In this document: positions 32,912 through 41,143 of the stretch, piece after piece | Position numbering within the stretch: the stretch's first letter is position 1 | Layout of the letters: every line of letters begins with the position of its first letter | NCBI GenBank assembly: GCA_964347035.1 | Contig: CAYFXE010000003.1 | Location: 59,460-123,459, forward strand | Origin: CAYFXE01 sp964347035 | GTDB lineage: Bacteria; Acidobacteriota; Aminicenantia; Aminicenantales; Aminicenantaceae | Length of the DNA: 64,000 nucleotides | Reading direction: 5' to 3' | Notes under the pieces: model-generated | Database searches by the model: none | Told to the model about the DNA's origin: nothing | Seen by the model: the letters and a program-made list of their open reading frames with translations, nothing else | Program-made: the position numbers and the translations under genes

Positions 32912-33735
32912 GGAATCGTCGGCACCTTGACTTGGCCTTTCTGAGGGTCGTAAAGATAGTCTTTCCCGTCAAAATCCTGGGGAAGGGAACCTAATAATCC
33001 CACGCCCACCAGTTTGGATAAATCCGGAGGATATCGGCCAAAAGCCTTTTTGTACTGTTCTATTGCCTCTCTGAGCACGCTGAGGTCGACGGCGGCTTTA
33101 ACCCGATAGAGATGGTTGGACGCGATTTTTTTTATTCTGTCATCCTCGGCATTCTCGTAGACTTCCTTCCAGGTGGCCCAGGCAGTCTCGTAATCTGCCA
33201 TTTGATAGGCCGCGTTGGCATAAAGCCTTTTGGCGATGGCTGGAGCCCCTTCGATGTCCATCGTCTTCTGATAATATTCTTGAGCCCGCTTGAAGTCTTT
33301 AGCCATCATCTGTGCATAATGGCCGGCCTGAAATGGAAAGATCCATTGATCTGGATTTTTTTCGAGTCCGCGGTCGAGGATTTTATAGGCTAACTCGAAG
33401 TCTCTTGCCTCGTAGATAGCGATCAGAGCTCCGATCTGGTAGGGATCGAGGTAACGATGGTCTAGCTCTGCAATAACGGAGAAGACATGGTCGAGGTATT
33501 TGTATCTCTCAGGAACAGAGTAATCACTGTAGTATTGGATTGCCCAGAGATAGATGAGGTCGGCCGCAAGCGAAGAATAACCAAAGGTAGCATACTTCAG
33601 GGATTTTCCGGAGGGAATGTAGATGATAGACGACCCAGGCACTTTTTCCCTCAGGATATTGTCGGTTTTAACCTTGAGAGCCATGAAGGCGGCCAAGCTC
33701 GAGAAAATCAAGATAAGGATGAGTCCTTTTTTCAT
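32899..33735 (-). CDS. membrane-anchored TPR-like protein with GspG-like tail
   Basis: A 278-residue protein with an N-terminal membrane helix (LILILIFSSLAAFMALKV) and helical repeats resembling TPRs (for example ALIAIYEARDFELAYKILDR and FPFQAGHYAQMMAKDFKRAQ). The last 60 residues look like the C-terminal domain of a GspG major pseudopilin (REAIEQYKKAFGRYPPDLSK, then a YLYDPQKGQ segment). I know no defined function. Position between an ABC permease and the prepilin peptidase suggests a role in secretion or pilus assembly, but no ligand-binding motif is visible. Confidence 0.7.
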   Translation of the reverse strand: MKKGLILILIFSSLAAFMALKVKTDNILREKVPGSSIIYIPSGKSLKYATFGYSSLAADLIYLWAIQYYSDYSVPERYKYLDHVFSVIAELDHRYLDPYQIGALIAIYEARDFELAYKILDRGLEKNPDQWIFPFQAGHYAQMMAKDFKRAQEYYQKTMDIEGAPAIAKRLYANAAYQMADYETAWATWKEVYENAEDDRIKKIASNHLYRVKAAVDLSVLREAIEQYKKAFGRYPPDLSKLVGVGLLGSLPQDFDGKDYLYDPQKGQVKVPTIPWKR

Positions 33736-33740
33736 GGATT

Positions 33741-34505
33741 CTAGATGAAATCTCTCTTCTTGAAGATCAACATGGCCAGGCCCAGAAGAAAGGCTGAATA
33801 GAAGAGGCCGTAAAGAATCGAGTACAGGAAAATTTCGGAAGGGATGGGCAGATTGTGGACGACTTCGGTCTTGAAGTTAAAATTCTCCAAATCCGGGAGA
33901 AAGGAATACAGGATTTGAGCCAAAACCTTCCCTAAGCCTGGCTTAATCTTTTGGATGGTGTTCTCAAGTCCCCACGACAGGTGACCGATAAGATAAAAGG
34001 AAAGAGAGAAAATGGAGCTGAGTATCGGTGTGGAAAAACAGGAAAACAGGATGGCCACAGCTGTGATCAGACAGACTTCGACGAAGATATACAAGATGGC
34101 GATCAAAAATTTCCACTCCACGCTGAACGTGTGAAAAAAGACAAGAGCCAAAAAGATGACACTCATCAACGCCAGCATGATAAACAGAGTCAAGACTAGG
34201 CCTAAATATTTGCCCAATAAAAACTGATAGCGGTGGATAGGTTTGGAAAGTATGGAGTAGATTGTTTTCTTCTCGATCTCTTTATAGACGAGGCCCGTGC
34301 CCATCAGGATAGCCATCAGAGCTCCAAAAAGCGACAGAGACGCCAGTCCCACGTCCTTGATGATCTTGACACGATCTCCCACAGTCAGAAGAGCCAGGAT
34401 CCTGGAGAAGATAATGCACGCCGCCGCAAAGAAAAGAAGAAGGTACAGGATTCTATCTCGGATGGCTTCCTTGAACGTGTTGGCTGCGATGGCTCTGATC
34501 TTCAT
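33741..34505 (-). CDS. ABC-2 type transporter permease
   Basis: The 254-residue product is a six-helix membrane protein of the ABC-2 permease type. The first helix is preceded by MKIRAIAANTFKEAIRDRIL and the first loop has the typical LVYKEIEKKTIYSILSKPIH segment of ABC-2 exporters. It pairs with the ATPase gene, which it overlaps by four bases. The substrate is unknown; lipids, peptides or drugs are all possible for this superfamily. Confidence 0.88.
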   Translation of the reverse strand: MKIRAIAANTFKEAIRDRILYLLLFFAAACIIFSRILALLTVGDRVKIIKDVGLASLSLFGALMAILMGTGLVYKEIEKKTIYSILSKPIHRYQFLLGKYLGLVLTLFIMLALMSVIFLALVFFHTFSVEWKFLIAILYIFVEVCLITAVAILFSCFSTPILSSIFSLSFYLIGHLSWGLENTIQKIKPGLGKVLAQILYSFLPDLENFNFKTEVVHNLPIPSEIFLYSILYGLFYSAFLLGLAMLIFKKRDFI

Positions 34506-35416
34506 CCTTTGACCCTTCCGACGAAAAAATCCTCTAAAGTCTCTGTCCTCGGGATGAGAGAGTGGACTTTTCCGTTTTCAGCTTGGACCAGCTGGAGGAC
34601 GCTGTTAATCTTTTCTTCTTCGAAGACCTTGAGCAGAATCCTTCCCCCGTGAGTGGAGAGGGATTCTCCCAAGTCCTCCAGCTTTTCGGTCTCGATTCCA
34701 GAGAGGATGAGTTCTGTAAACAGGATTTTTTCAGAGATCAGTTCCTGAAGTTTGCCCTGGCTGATGATCTCTCCGTTGAGGATGATGGCCACCCGATCAC
34801 AGATCATCTCGATGTCTTGGAGGATGTGAGAACAGAGGAAAACGGTTTTCCCCTCTCCTTTAAGCCGGACGATGATGTCGCGGATTTCCTTTCTCCCCAA
34901 CGGGTCCAGACCTCCAAGAGGTTCATCCAAGAAGACGAGTTCAGGCTCGTGAATAAGGGCTTGAGCTAGGCCGATTCTCTGGAGCATACCACGGGAGAAT
35001 TTACGAAGCTGGAGGTTGGCCGATTCCTCTAATCCTACCGTACGGAGGAAAGTACGGATTTTATCTTCCTTTTCTTTTTTGTCTATCTGGGTGAGTTGAG
35101 TGCAGAAGTGGAGGAATTCCGAAGCTGTCAAGTAATCGTAAAAATAGGGATTTTCAGGGAGATAACCGATGCGTTCTTTGGCTCGATGGGAAAGATAAGG
35201 ATAGCCGAAAATTTCTATATGGCCTCTTTCGGGGAAGATCAGTCCCAAGACGCACTTGAGGGTTGTCGTCTTCCCGGCTCCATTCGGCCCCAGATAGCCG
35301 AAGATTTCCCCTCCTTCGACCTCGAGAGAGATGCCTTTGAGGATGTTCTTCTTCTTGGGGATAAATCCGACTTTGAAGGATTTGTGGAGGTTTTCGATCT
35401 TGAGTACCGAAGCCAT
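34502..35416 (-). CDS. ABC transporter ATP-binding protein
   Basis: This 304-residue ATPase has Walker A (GYLGPNGAGKTTTLK), the signature region (LRKFSRGMLQRIGLAQAL, a variant of LSGGQ with SRGM) and Walker B (ELVFLDEPLGGLDPLG), followed by the H-loop SHILQD. A C-terminal regulatory extension of about 80 residues is present. It energises the adjacent ABC-2 permease. It is the first gene of an operon: ATPase, permease, TPR-like protein, prepilin peptidase. Confidence 0.94.
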   Translation of the reverse strand: MASVLKIENLHKSFKVGFIPKKKNILKGISLEVEGGEIFGYLGPNGAGKTTTLKCVLGLIFPERGHIEIFGYPYLSHRAKERIGYLPENPYFYDYLTASEFLHFCTQLTQIDKKEKEDKIRTFLRTVGLEESANLQLRKFSRGMLQRIGLAQALIHEPELVFLDEPLGGLDPLGRKEIRDIIVRLKGEGKTVFLCSHILQDIEMICDRVAIILNGEIISQGKLQELISEKILFTELILSGIETEKLEDLGESLSTHGGRILLKVFEEEKINSVLQLVQAENGKVHSLIPRTETLEDFFVGRVKG

Positions 35417-35555
35417 CGGAACCAGTCATCTATATATAATAATCTGTCTTGTATTTCAAATTGTTTTTATCTTTGAAAACCTCTCCCTTTTCAATCCAGC
35501 ACTCCTGTTTACACTCAGCACGAATTTAGAAATGCTTCCTTGTATCCCTTCATAG

Positions 35556-36116
35556 TTAGTCGGGGAGGACATGCTTGAAGGAATCTGCATCAACGGTGAC
35601 ATAAAAATCGCTTCCTAGGTAGAGTAGAGGGCGAATTGCTCCGGGATTGAGAACCCCTTCATCGTCGAATACATCAGCATCTCCATGGATGGCCAGGACC
35701 TGGCCGACGAATATGTCATGATCTCCATAGGTCCTGATGTCAACCACCTTACACTCAAAGCAGACATAGGCTTCATCGATGATCGGAGAGGCAATGATTT
35801 TTGAAGGAGACAGTTTGACCTGAAATTCCTTGATTTTGTCGATCTCGTGACCGGATGTCCGTCCCATCTGAGCCGAGAGCTTGACCTGTTCGGCAGCGAG
35901 GAAGTTCACCGTGAACTCTCTCGCTTCAGAGATCACCCGATGGGTGAGTCTTTTCTTGGCGATCATGATCCCGAAAAGAGGCGGGTCGAAGGAAAGAGCT
36001 GTGTGCCAAGCGCAGGCCATGTAATTGATGAGATTCTCAGATTGCGCGCCAACGAGAGCCACGGTATAAGGATAGAAATATTGAAATCTTTTAAATTGGG
36101 TTAAGACTTTTTTCAT
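35556..36116 (-). CDS. flavin reductase-like domain protein
   Basis: The 186-residue protein matches the flavin reductase/DIM6-NTAB family: LINYMACAWHTALSFDPPLF near the N-terminus and the conserved REFTVNFLAAEQVKLSAQMG block, with a C-terminal beta-barrel segment. These proteins bind FMN and often act as NAD(P)H:flavin reductases or as flavin carriers. It lies 62 bases after the ferritin-like gene on the same strand, suggesting a shared function such as iron or oxygen handling; the exact substrate is open. Confidence 0.85.
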   Translation of the reverse strand: MKKVLTQFKRFQYFYPYTVALVGAQSENLINYMACAWHTALSFDPPLFGIMIAKKRLTHRVISEAREFTVNFLAAEQVKLSAQMGRTSGHEIDKIKEFQVKLSPSKIIASPIIDEAYVCFECKVVDIRTYGDHDIFVGQVLAIHGDADVFDDEGVLNPGAIRPLLYLGSDFYVTVDADSFKHVLPD

Positions 36117-36178
36117 GCCTTCCTCCCTGATGAGCTTTTTTGGAGGCTATCCCCCATTTTGAGGAAAAAGAGGGTAAT

Positions 36179-37159
36179 CTAGATTAAATCCTTGATCTTT
36201 TGGGCGTTGGATAGAAGCCATTTTTGGGTGAAGAGATGTTCTCTATCCAGAGCGAGATGTAGCTGAAGTTCGTCCTTTATCTCTCCCTCAGGAACCATCG
36301 AAATGAGCTTCTCGTACTCGGCGATTAGGTTTTCCTCAGCAGGAATCAACGTCTCCAACGCGGAGATTCTGTTATCTCCTGGGTAGACTTCAGGCATAGC
36401 TTTCAGGCTCTTCTCTACACCTTCAGAATCTTTTTCCGCGTGTTCAATCTGGATGACATCGCCCCATTTGACCAGTATCCCTGAGTTCTTGTCCCAATGC
36501 CTCATATGATCGATGGCGTTCTTGAACAGGCGTTGGGTGAGGTCCTGGTGTTCGCTGAAGTCGATGACATACTTCAGGTAGCGATGCAGGAGTTCGTTTT
36601 CTTTTCGGGTGATCTCATGAAGGAGCTGTACCTCTTCTTTATCAGCATTTTCGGGATTGGGTTGATGACAGAGGGCCTCCTCTTCTGAAGCCGCCTCCAT
36701 GGCCTCCATCATGGCCTTGAATTGTTCAGAGTGGCGGACCTCATCGTAGGAGATGTTGAGGACCATGTTGTGGATTTTAGGGAACGCTCCTTCGCCGAAT
36801 TCTGCGGATTGGTAGAGGTTGGTCACCATGTCCTCGGTCATCTTGTCTCGTTTCCAGTTGTCTATAATCCTCGGGTAACGCATGACCACGTCGGTTTTGA
36901 AGGACGGCACTCCGCCCATCTGCTTGATGATGATGCCTAATTGTAAGGAATGGTACATCTCGTCGATTCCGATCTGGATTGTTTGACGTCGGGAATCGGT
37001 TTTGATGTTCATGATGGGATCGTCGTAGAAAAACTTCCCCTTGGGCATGGAATAAGCATGGATGATGTATTCAAGGCTGACTGCCCATTCATGCTCCAAG
37101 GCGATGTTTAGAAGCTTGATGGCATCCTCTTCGTTTTTGATCTGAATTATGTGTTCCAT
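36179..37159 (-). CDS. double ferritin-like domain protein
   Basis: The 326-residue product has a first ferritin-like four-helix bundle with candidate diiron ligands: Glu in LEHEWAVSLEYIIHAY, ExxH in GIDEMYHSLQLG and ExxH in ISYDEVRHSEQF. The second half repeats the idea (ETLIPAEENLIAEYEKLISM, then LDREHLFTQKW). The two-domain arrangement is unlike bacterioferritin or rubrerythrin; it may store iron, scavenge peroxide or oxidise a small substrate. The adjacent flavin reductase-like gene could supply electrons. Function beyond the fold is unknown. Confidence 0.8.
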   Translation of the reverse strand: MEHIIQIKNEEDAIKLLNIALEHEWAVSLEYIIHAYSMPKGKFFYDDPIMNIKTDSRRQTIQIGIDEMYHSLQLGIIIKQMGGVPSFKTDVVMRYPRIIDNWKRDKMTEDMVTNLYQSAEFGEGAFPKIHNMVLNISYDEVRHSEQFKAMMEAMEAASEEEALCHQPNPENADKEEVQLLHEITRKENELLHRYLKYVIDFSEHQDLTQRLFKNAIDHMRHWDKNSGILVKWGDVIQIEHAEKDSEGVEKSLKAMPEVYPGDNRISALETLIPAEENLIAEYEKLISMVPEGEIKDELQLHLALDREHLFTQKWLLSNAQKIKDLI

Positions 37160-37397
37160 TTCTCCTCCCGGAGTTTATAATAATCCAAAATTATAATAAT
37201 TTTCCGATGAAAAAAAAAGACATGTCAGAAAATCACCCCTAATATCATCTTTAAGGGTGATTGACCGCCAAACCCTCTTCTGCCATCATCAACACACGCG
37301 CAGCCTCAATGGTGCAAACAAAGCGCCTCATCCAAGGCTCTGTCGAGGTTGTGATGAAGGAAGGATGTGGATTCCTCTCCCGCCCTCCTTTCAATGG

Positions 37398-37431
37398 CCC
37401 CCTTGATTCAGATTGACATCAGTCAAGGGGG
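37398..37431. repeat. 9-bp stem-loop at the end of the metallophosphoesterase gene
   Basis: CCCCCTTGA (37398-37406) pairs perfectly with TCAAGGGGG (37423-37431). On the plus strand a T-run (37435-37440) follows, which looks like an intrinsic terminator, but no plus-strand gene ends there. On the minus strand the stem spans the final codons of the metallophosphoesterase gene without a T-tract. The rest of the 37160-37418 gap shows nothing. Confidence 0.5.
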
Positions 37432-38741
37432 TCCTTTTTTAATCGAGGTTCAAGACGCGCATCGACAGATCGGCCGTGTTTGATATACTGGATGAGGAGA
37501 GGAAGATCCGCCTCAGCCAGAACGATCCTCCGCTTGTTCTGGCGCTGCCATTTGATCAGGCGAATAAATCCTTTATCCATCTCCAGGCAGGTGATGCCGT
37601 TGGCGTAACCACAGCAGCCATCGTTGAAATAGCAAGGAATGGGGCGTTGTTGCTTTCCAGCGAAGGATTTGGGAGGAATTCCTGCTCTTCGTTCAAGAAT
37701 TCTTTGGATTTTTCTTTCGTTCTCACTGATTTCTTGCTGGATATCTGCTTTTTTCTCCTCTGGAGCTTTAATGAGTCGGCCTCTTAAATCCTCCAATCTG
37801 ATCTGGAGGCGGTCATAGTGGGTCAGCGAACCGAAAATGGCGCGGTGGGTATGACCACAGATCAGCAGCACTTTTTTTCTCTTCGCCCAGGCATAGTGCT
37901 TCATCTCCAGATCGTCACGGATTTTCATGTTTTCTGCTGGTCCGTCGATACCAATATGGAAAATTTTTTGGATGGTTTTCCAGATGATTTGGACAGCCCA
38001 GCGACTCACCCTCCAGGCTATATCGTCGAAGAATCGTCCTTGATGGNNNNNNNNNNGAGAAGGAGACCTGGAACAATGGATCGACGCAGGTTCCTCTCCG
38101 GCATGCTGGGCCTGGGAGCGTCCGCCGCCCTGGCAAAAATGCTTCCGGGCTGCAAGGGCGACGGCGGTTCCCTGCTGTGTCAGCTCGAGGCCGGTTGGAG
38201 TTGCATCGGTGCCTTGATGGCCGTGGATGAGAAATATATTTTCTCCTAGGCAGAGGCCCTCCCGATAGTCCACCTCATCCAAAGTCCCGACGGCGAGGCC
38301 CCTGTAAAACCGTTGAAATCTTTTAAGGGAGACTTCTTTGTCATGATTTCCCCATATCCTGATTTTCTTCTTGGCTGGACTTTCTACGGACATTTTGATT
38401 TCTTTTTCGATGAGGCTCTGGTAATGAGAAAGGATCTTGTCAAAGCGATTCTCCCAAAGCTCTTCGTTGTCTCCCAGGACAATCAGCTGGAATCCTCGAT
38501 CGCGGTAATAGGTGAGGGCTCTCTCGTACAGGCGCCAATTCTTCCTGAAATCATCAGCAGCACTGGCATCGCCCTTATGATGATCCGAGAAGAGGACAGT
38601 GCGATCCTCGCTCAGGTCGTAGGGAATGATGTTATCTTCCCGCCGTGCCTTTTCGTAGATGCGGTTAAATTTTTTTTGCATCCGGCCTTGAAACATGGCT
38701 TCGATCCAGGTCAGAGGTTTTCGGTCATCATACCAAATCAT
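37419..38741 (-). CDS. metallophosphoesterase (calcineurin-like), interrupted by assembly artefact
   Basis: The protein has the metallophosphoesterase motifs FSDHHKGD, VLGDNEELWEN, GNHDKE, then FLIHGHQG and LLICGHTHRAIFGS, so it is a metal-dependent phosphohydrolase of the calcineurin-like superfamily, substrate unknown. A segment of 174 bases (38047-38220) with ten Ns lies inside it and encodes an odd, non-family stretch. Because CCTTGATGG occurs on both sides, reading across one copy restores a smooth HGHQG-RFFDDIAW sequence. The drawn ORF stays open because 174 is a multiple of three. The corrected protein is about 382 residues. A lysine-rich tail ends it. Confidence 0.85.
   Translation of the reverse strand: MIWYDDRKPLTWIEAMFQGRMQKKFNRIYEKARREDNIIPYDLSEDRTVLFSDHHKGDASAADDFRKNWRLYERALTYYRDRGFQLIVLGDNEELWENRFDKILSHYQSLIEKEIKMSVESPAKKKIRIWGNHDKEVSLKRFQRFYRGLAVGTLDEVDYREGLCLGENIFLIHGHQGTDATPTGLELTQQGTAVALAARKHFCQGGGRSQAQHAGEEPASIHCSRSPSXXXXHQGRFFDDIAWRVSRWAVQIIWKTIQKIFHIGIDGPAENMKIRDDLEMKHYAWAKRKKVLLICGHTHRAIFGSLTHYDRLQIRLEDLRGRLIKAPEEKKADIQQEISENERKIQRILERRAGIPPKSFAGKQQRPIPCYFNDGCCGYANGITCLEMDKGFIRLIKWQRQNKRRIVLAEADLPLLIQYIKHGRSVDARLEPRLKKDPLD
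38047..38220. other. mis-assembled insert: 10 N plus foreign GC-rich piece
   Basis: The 10-base N run (38047-38056) is followed by about 155 bases of clearly higher GC. On the plus strand these encode a complete-looking start, ATG with a ribosome-binding site and a Tat-type signal (MDRRRFLSGMLGLGAS). The 9-base repeat CCTTGATGG flanks the piece (38038-38046 and 38212-38220). It probably comes from a chimeric contig end of another organism and should be removed from gene models. Confidence 0.8.
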
Positions 38742-38780
38742 CCTCTCGCAGAAAAGAGACCAGGTTCCCTTTTAGATGAC

Positions 38781-38931
38781 TCTGTAACTCAGTGACACAG
38801 TAACTCAGAAACACAGGGAGAAAAGTTTTTTCCTTAACTGTATAATTGATAACTGAAAAAGTAACTCCGTTACTTAAGTAGATAAAAAAATATCTAAATC
38901 TTACAGAGTCACTGTGTCACGGAGTTACTGA
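38781..38931. repeat. long imperfect inverted repeat with GTAACTCA units
   Basis: The left arm (38781-38808) carries repeating CTGTAACTCAGTGACACAG-type units and the right arm (38903-38931) is its near-complement (about 22 of 27 positions). The loop is about 95 bases and AT-rich. The element fills much of the 271-base gap between the divergent metallophosphoesterase and Memo genes. A related, shorter copy sits at 54586-54655. Confidence 0.7.
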
Positions 38932-39012
38932 GGGACTGATAGCTGTGTTACTTTTTTTGCTTGTTGCTTTTTCGGAAGAAGAGTTGTAAAAAGATGTGAA
39001 GGCGAGGCTGGT

Positions 39013-40242
39013 TTGTCGATGAAAGAATTCGTTCCTCAACTGCGAAAGGATATCGAGGTCACTCCCACTGTCCATGAAGGTCAGCAAGCCTTTCTTTTCA
39101 AGGATTCTCTGGGCTTGATCGAAGGGCCCTTTCTGTTATTCGGAGACATTCTTCATTATCTCAGCCTGATCGATGGCAAGCGAAATATCCGCGACATCCA
39201 GCTCGACCTCATCCGGTTGAGGCAAGGGGTTTTCGTATCCTCAGAGGAAGTGGAAAAGGTTATTACAGAACTGGATTCTCTTTTTTTGCTAGATAGTGAT
39301 AACTACCGTCAGGAAAGGAAGAGAATCATTGCTTCCTACTCTATTCTTAACCAGAGACAGGCCTTCCATGCGGGCCGGTCTTACCCGGCAGAATCCGATA
39401 AACTCAAGGCGTTTCTTGCATCTTTTTTCGCCTCGTTAGAGAAACTCCCGGCTGATATAAAAGGAAAGAGTGTCTCTGGTTTGATCGCTCCCCATATTGA
39501 TTTGCAGATCGGTAAAAGAGTGTACACCAAGGCATACCAGGCGATAAAGGATTGTCCTCCGAAGAGAGCCCTTCTTCTGGGGACTGGGCACCACTTGCAC
39601 GAATCTCTTTTTTCTCTGACAGAAAAAGATTTCGAAACACCACTAGGGCCTGTCCAGACAGATAAGGATCGGGTCAGAGATCTTCGTCGAGCTGGAGATA
39701 AAATCGTTGCTCCCGATGATATGGCACATCGGAGTGAACATTCTATCGAGTTTCAACTCCTGTTTCTTCAGCATCTGTTCGGGACAGAATTTTTGTTGAT
39801 CCCGATTCTCTGTTTGTCTTTTCACGAATATCTTCAAACAGCCAACAGACCCCGGGAGATTCCAGGTATGGAACCATTTCTTGAAACGATGAGAACCTGG
39901 GCTGATGAATCGGATTCCACTCTTATCGTGGCTGGAGTTGATTTCTCGCATATCGGGTTGAAGTTTGGCCACACTCAGAATGCCGCCTCCTTGCTTTTGG
40001 AGGCCAAAAAGCACGACAATCTTCTGCTGGACGCACTCTGTAGTGGGGAAATAGAAGCTCTGTGGTCTGAAGTCAGACGTGTCGACAACAGGTATAATGT
40101 CTGTGGGTTTTCCTGTCTGGCGACCCTTATGGAAATTCTGCCTGATAACAAGGGATTTCTTCTGGATTATGATATTTGGGAAGAGGAGGCCACCCAATCC
40201 GCCGTGAGCTTCGCTACAGTGCTTATGACCAGAAAGGAGTGA
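39013..40242 (+). CDS. Memo-family (AmmeMemoRadiSam system protein B-like) protein
   Basis: The 409-residue product has a C-terminal Memo domain of the extradiol-dioxygenase fold: AFHAGRSYPAESDKLKAFLA, the GLIAPHIDLQ motif, HRSEHSIEFQLLFLQHLFG and the VAGVDFSHIGLKFG block. The histidines and aspartates of the family's putative metal site are present. The first 110 residues form a separate domain (resembling a PqqD-like peptide-binding helix set) that is not in all relatives. A TTG start (39013) has a better-spaced GAGG than the ATG at 39019, so the start is uncertain. Function of Memo proteins in bacteria is unsettled; the usual AMMECR1 and radical-SAM partners are absent here. Confidence 0.82.
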   Translation: MSMKEFVPQLRKDIEVTPTVHEGQQAFLFKDSLGLIEGPFLLFGDILHYLSLIDGKRNIRDIQLDLIRLRQGVFVSSEEVEKVITELDSLFLLDSDNYRQERKRIIASYSILNQRQAFHAGRSYPAESDKLKAFLASFFASLEKLPADIKGKSVSGLIAPHIDLQIGKRVYTKAYQAIKDCPPKRALLLGTGHHLHESLFSLTEKDFETPLGPVQTDKDRVRDLRRAGDKIVAPDDMAHRSEHSIEFQLLFLQHLFGTEFLLIPILCLSFHEYLQTANRPREIPGMEPFLETMRTWADESDSTLIVAGVDFSHIGLKFGHTQNAASLLLEAKKHDNLLLDALCSGEIEALWSEVRRVDNRYNVCGFSCLATLMEILPDNKGFLLDYDIWEEEATQSAVSFATVLMTRKE

Positions 40243-40276
40243 TGTCATCTAGTCAGGATTTTCATCAGGAGAGGAA

Positions 40277-41143
40277 ATGAGTGATTTTGGCGGTGCTTTA
40301 AAACAGAGCCAAGAGTTCGACATCGCCCTTGTCGGTGTTCCGTTTGATGAAAAGTCGTGTTATCTCAAGGGAGCAGCCAAAGGGCCGGATGCCATCCGGG
40401 CTGCTTCCACAGGGAAAGCCATAAATCCCTGGACAGAGCTGGGTGTGAACCTGGAAGAAGATGTGATTATGGTGGATCTTGGAGATGTGGATGTTTCAGG
40501 GAATTTTCAACAAGTGTTTTCTCTTGTAGAAGAAAAGATCTTGAGTGTTTTGGAGAAAAAAGCTATTCCCGTAGTTTTAGGAGGAGATCACTCTATAAGT
40601 TACCCTGTAGTGAAGGCGTTTTCCAAAAAATTCGACAACCTGGATATTCTCCATTTCGATGCCCACCCAGACCTTTATGATGAACTCTACGGCGATCACT
40701 ACTCTCATGCCTGTCCCTTTGCCCGTATCATGGAGGAGGGGTTGGCTCAGGAGCTGGTCCAGGTCGGCATACGGGCGGCTACAGGCGAGCAGAGACAGAG
40801 AGCCAGAAAACATGGCATCCGGATGATCGAGATGAAGAATGTTTCTAGCGATTTAGCCCTGGAATTTTCCAACCCACTTTATGTCTCCTTTGATCTGGAT
40901 GCTCTCGACCCGGCCTTTGCTCCTGGTGTGTCCCATCATGAGCCAGGAGGCCTGACCACCCGCCTGGCTATCGAGATAATCCACAATATCAAAGCAGAAA
41001 TCGTCGGCTTGGATGTTGTCGAGCTCAATTCTGAACGGGATCTTTCCGGCATCACGGCAGCGGCAGCCGTAAAGATCATTATGGAGACTGCAGGAAAAGT
41101 GGCTATTATGATGAAAAAAACGAAACAAAAGGGGGCAACATGA
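40277..41143 (+). CDS. speB: agmatinase (ureohydrolase)
   Basis: The 288-residue protein carries the binuclear manganese motifs of ureohydrolases: GGDHSISYP, LHFDAHPDLYDE and YVSFDLDALDPAFAPG, followed by GLDVVELNSERDLSG. It most likely hydrolyses agmatine to putrescine and urea; guanidinobutyrase-type relatives cannot be excluded from motifs alone. Together with speH (11.2 kb) this points to polyamine synthesis. AGGAGAGG precedes the ATG. It overlaps the M64 peptidase gene by four bases. Confidence 0.93.
   Translation: MSDFGGALKQSQEFDIALVGVPFDEKSCYLKGAAKGPDAIRAASTGKAINPWTELGVNLEEDVIMVDLGDVDVSGNFQQVFSLVEEKILSVLEKKAIPVVLGGDHSISYPVVKAFSKKFDNLDILHFDAHPDLYDELYGDHYSHACPFARIMEEGLAQELVQVGIRAATGEQRQRARKHGIRMIEMKNVSSDLALEFSNPLYVSFDLDALDPAFAPGVSHHEPGGLTTRLAIEIIHNIKAEIVGLDVVELNSERDLSGITAAAAVKIIMETAGKVAIMMKKTKQKGAT

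Noticed and set aside
38076..38249. Plus-strand ORF with a Tat-type signal
   Set aside because: It lies in a high-GC fragment bounded by Ns and a 9-base repeat; probable contig chimera, not a gene of this organism.
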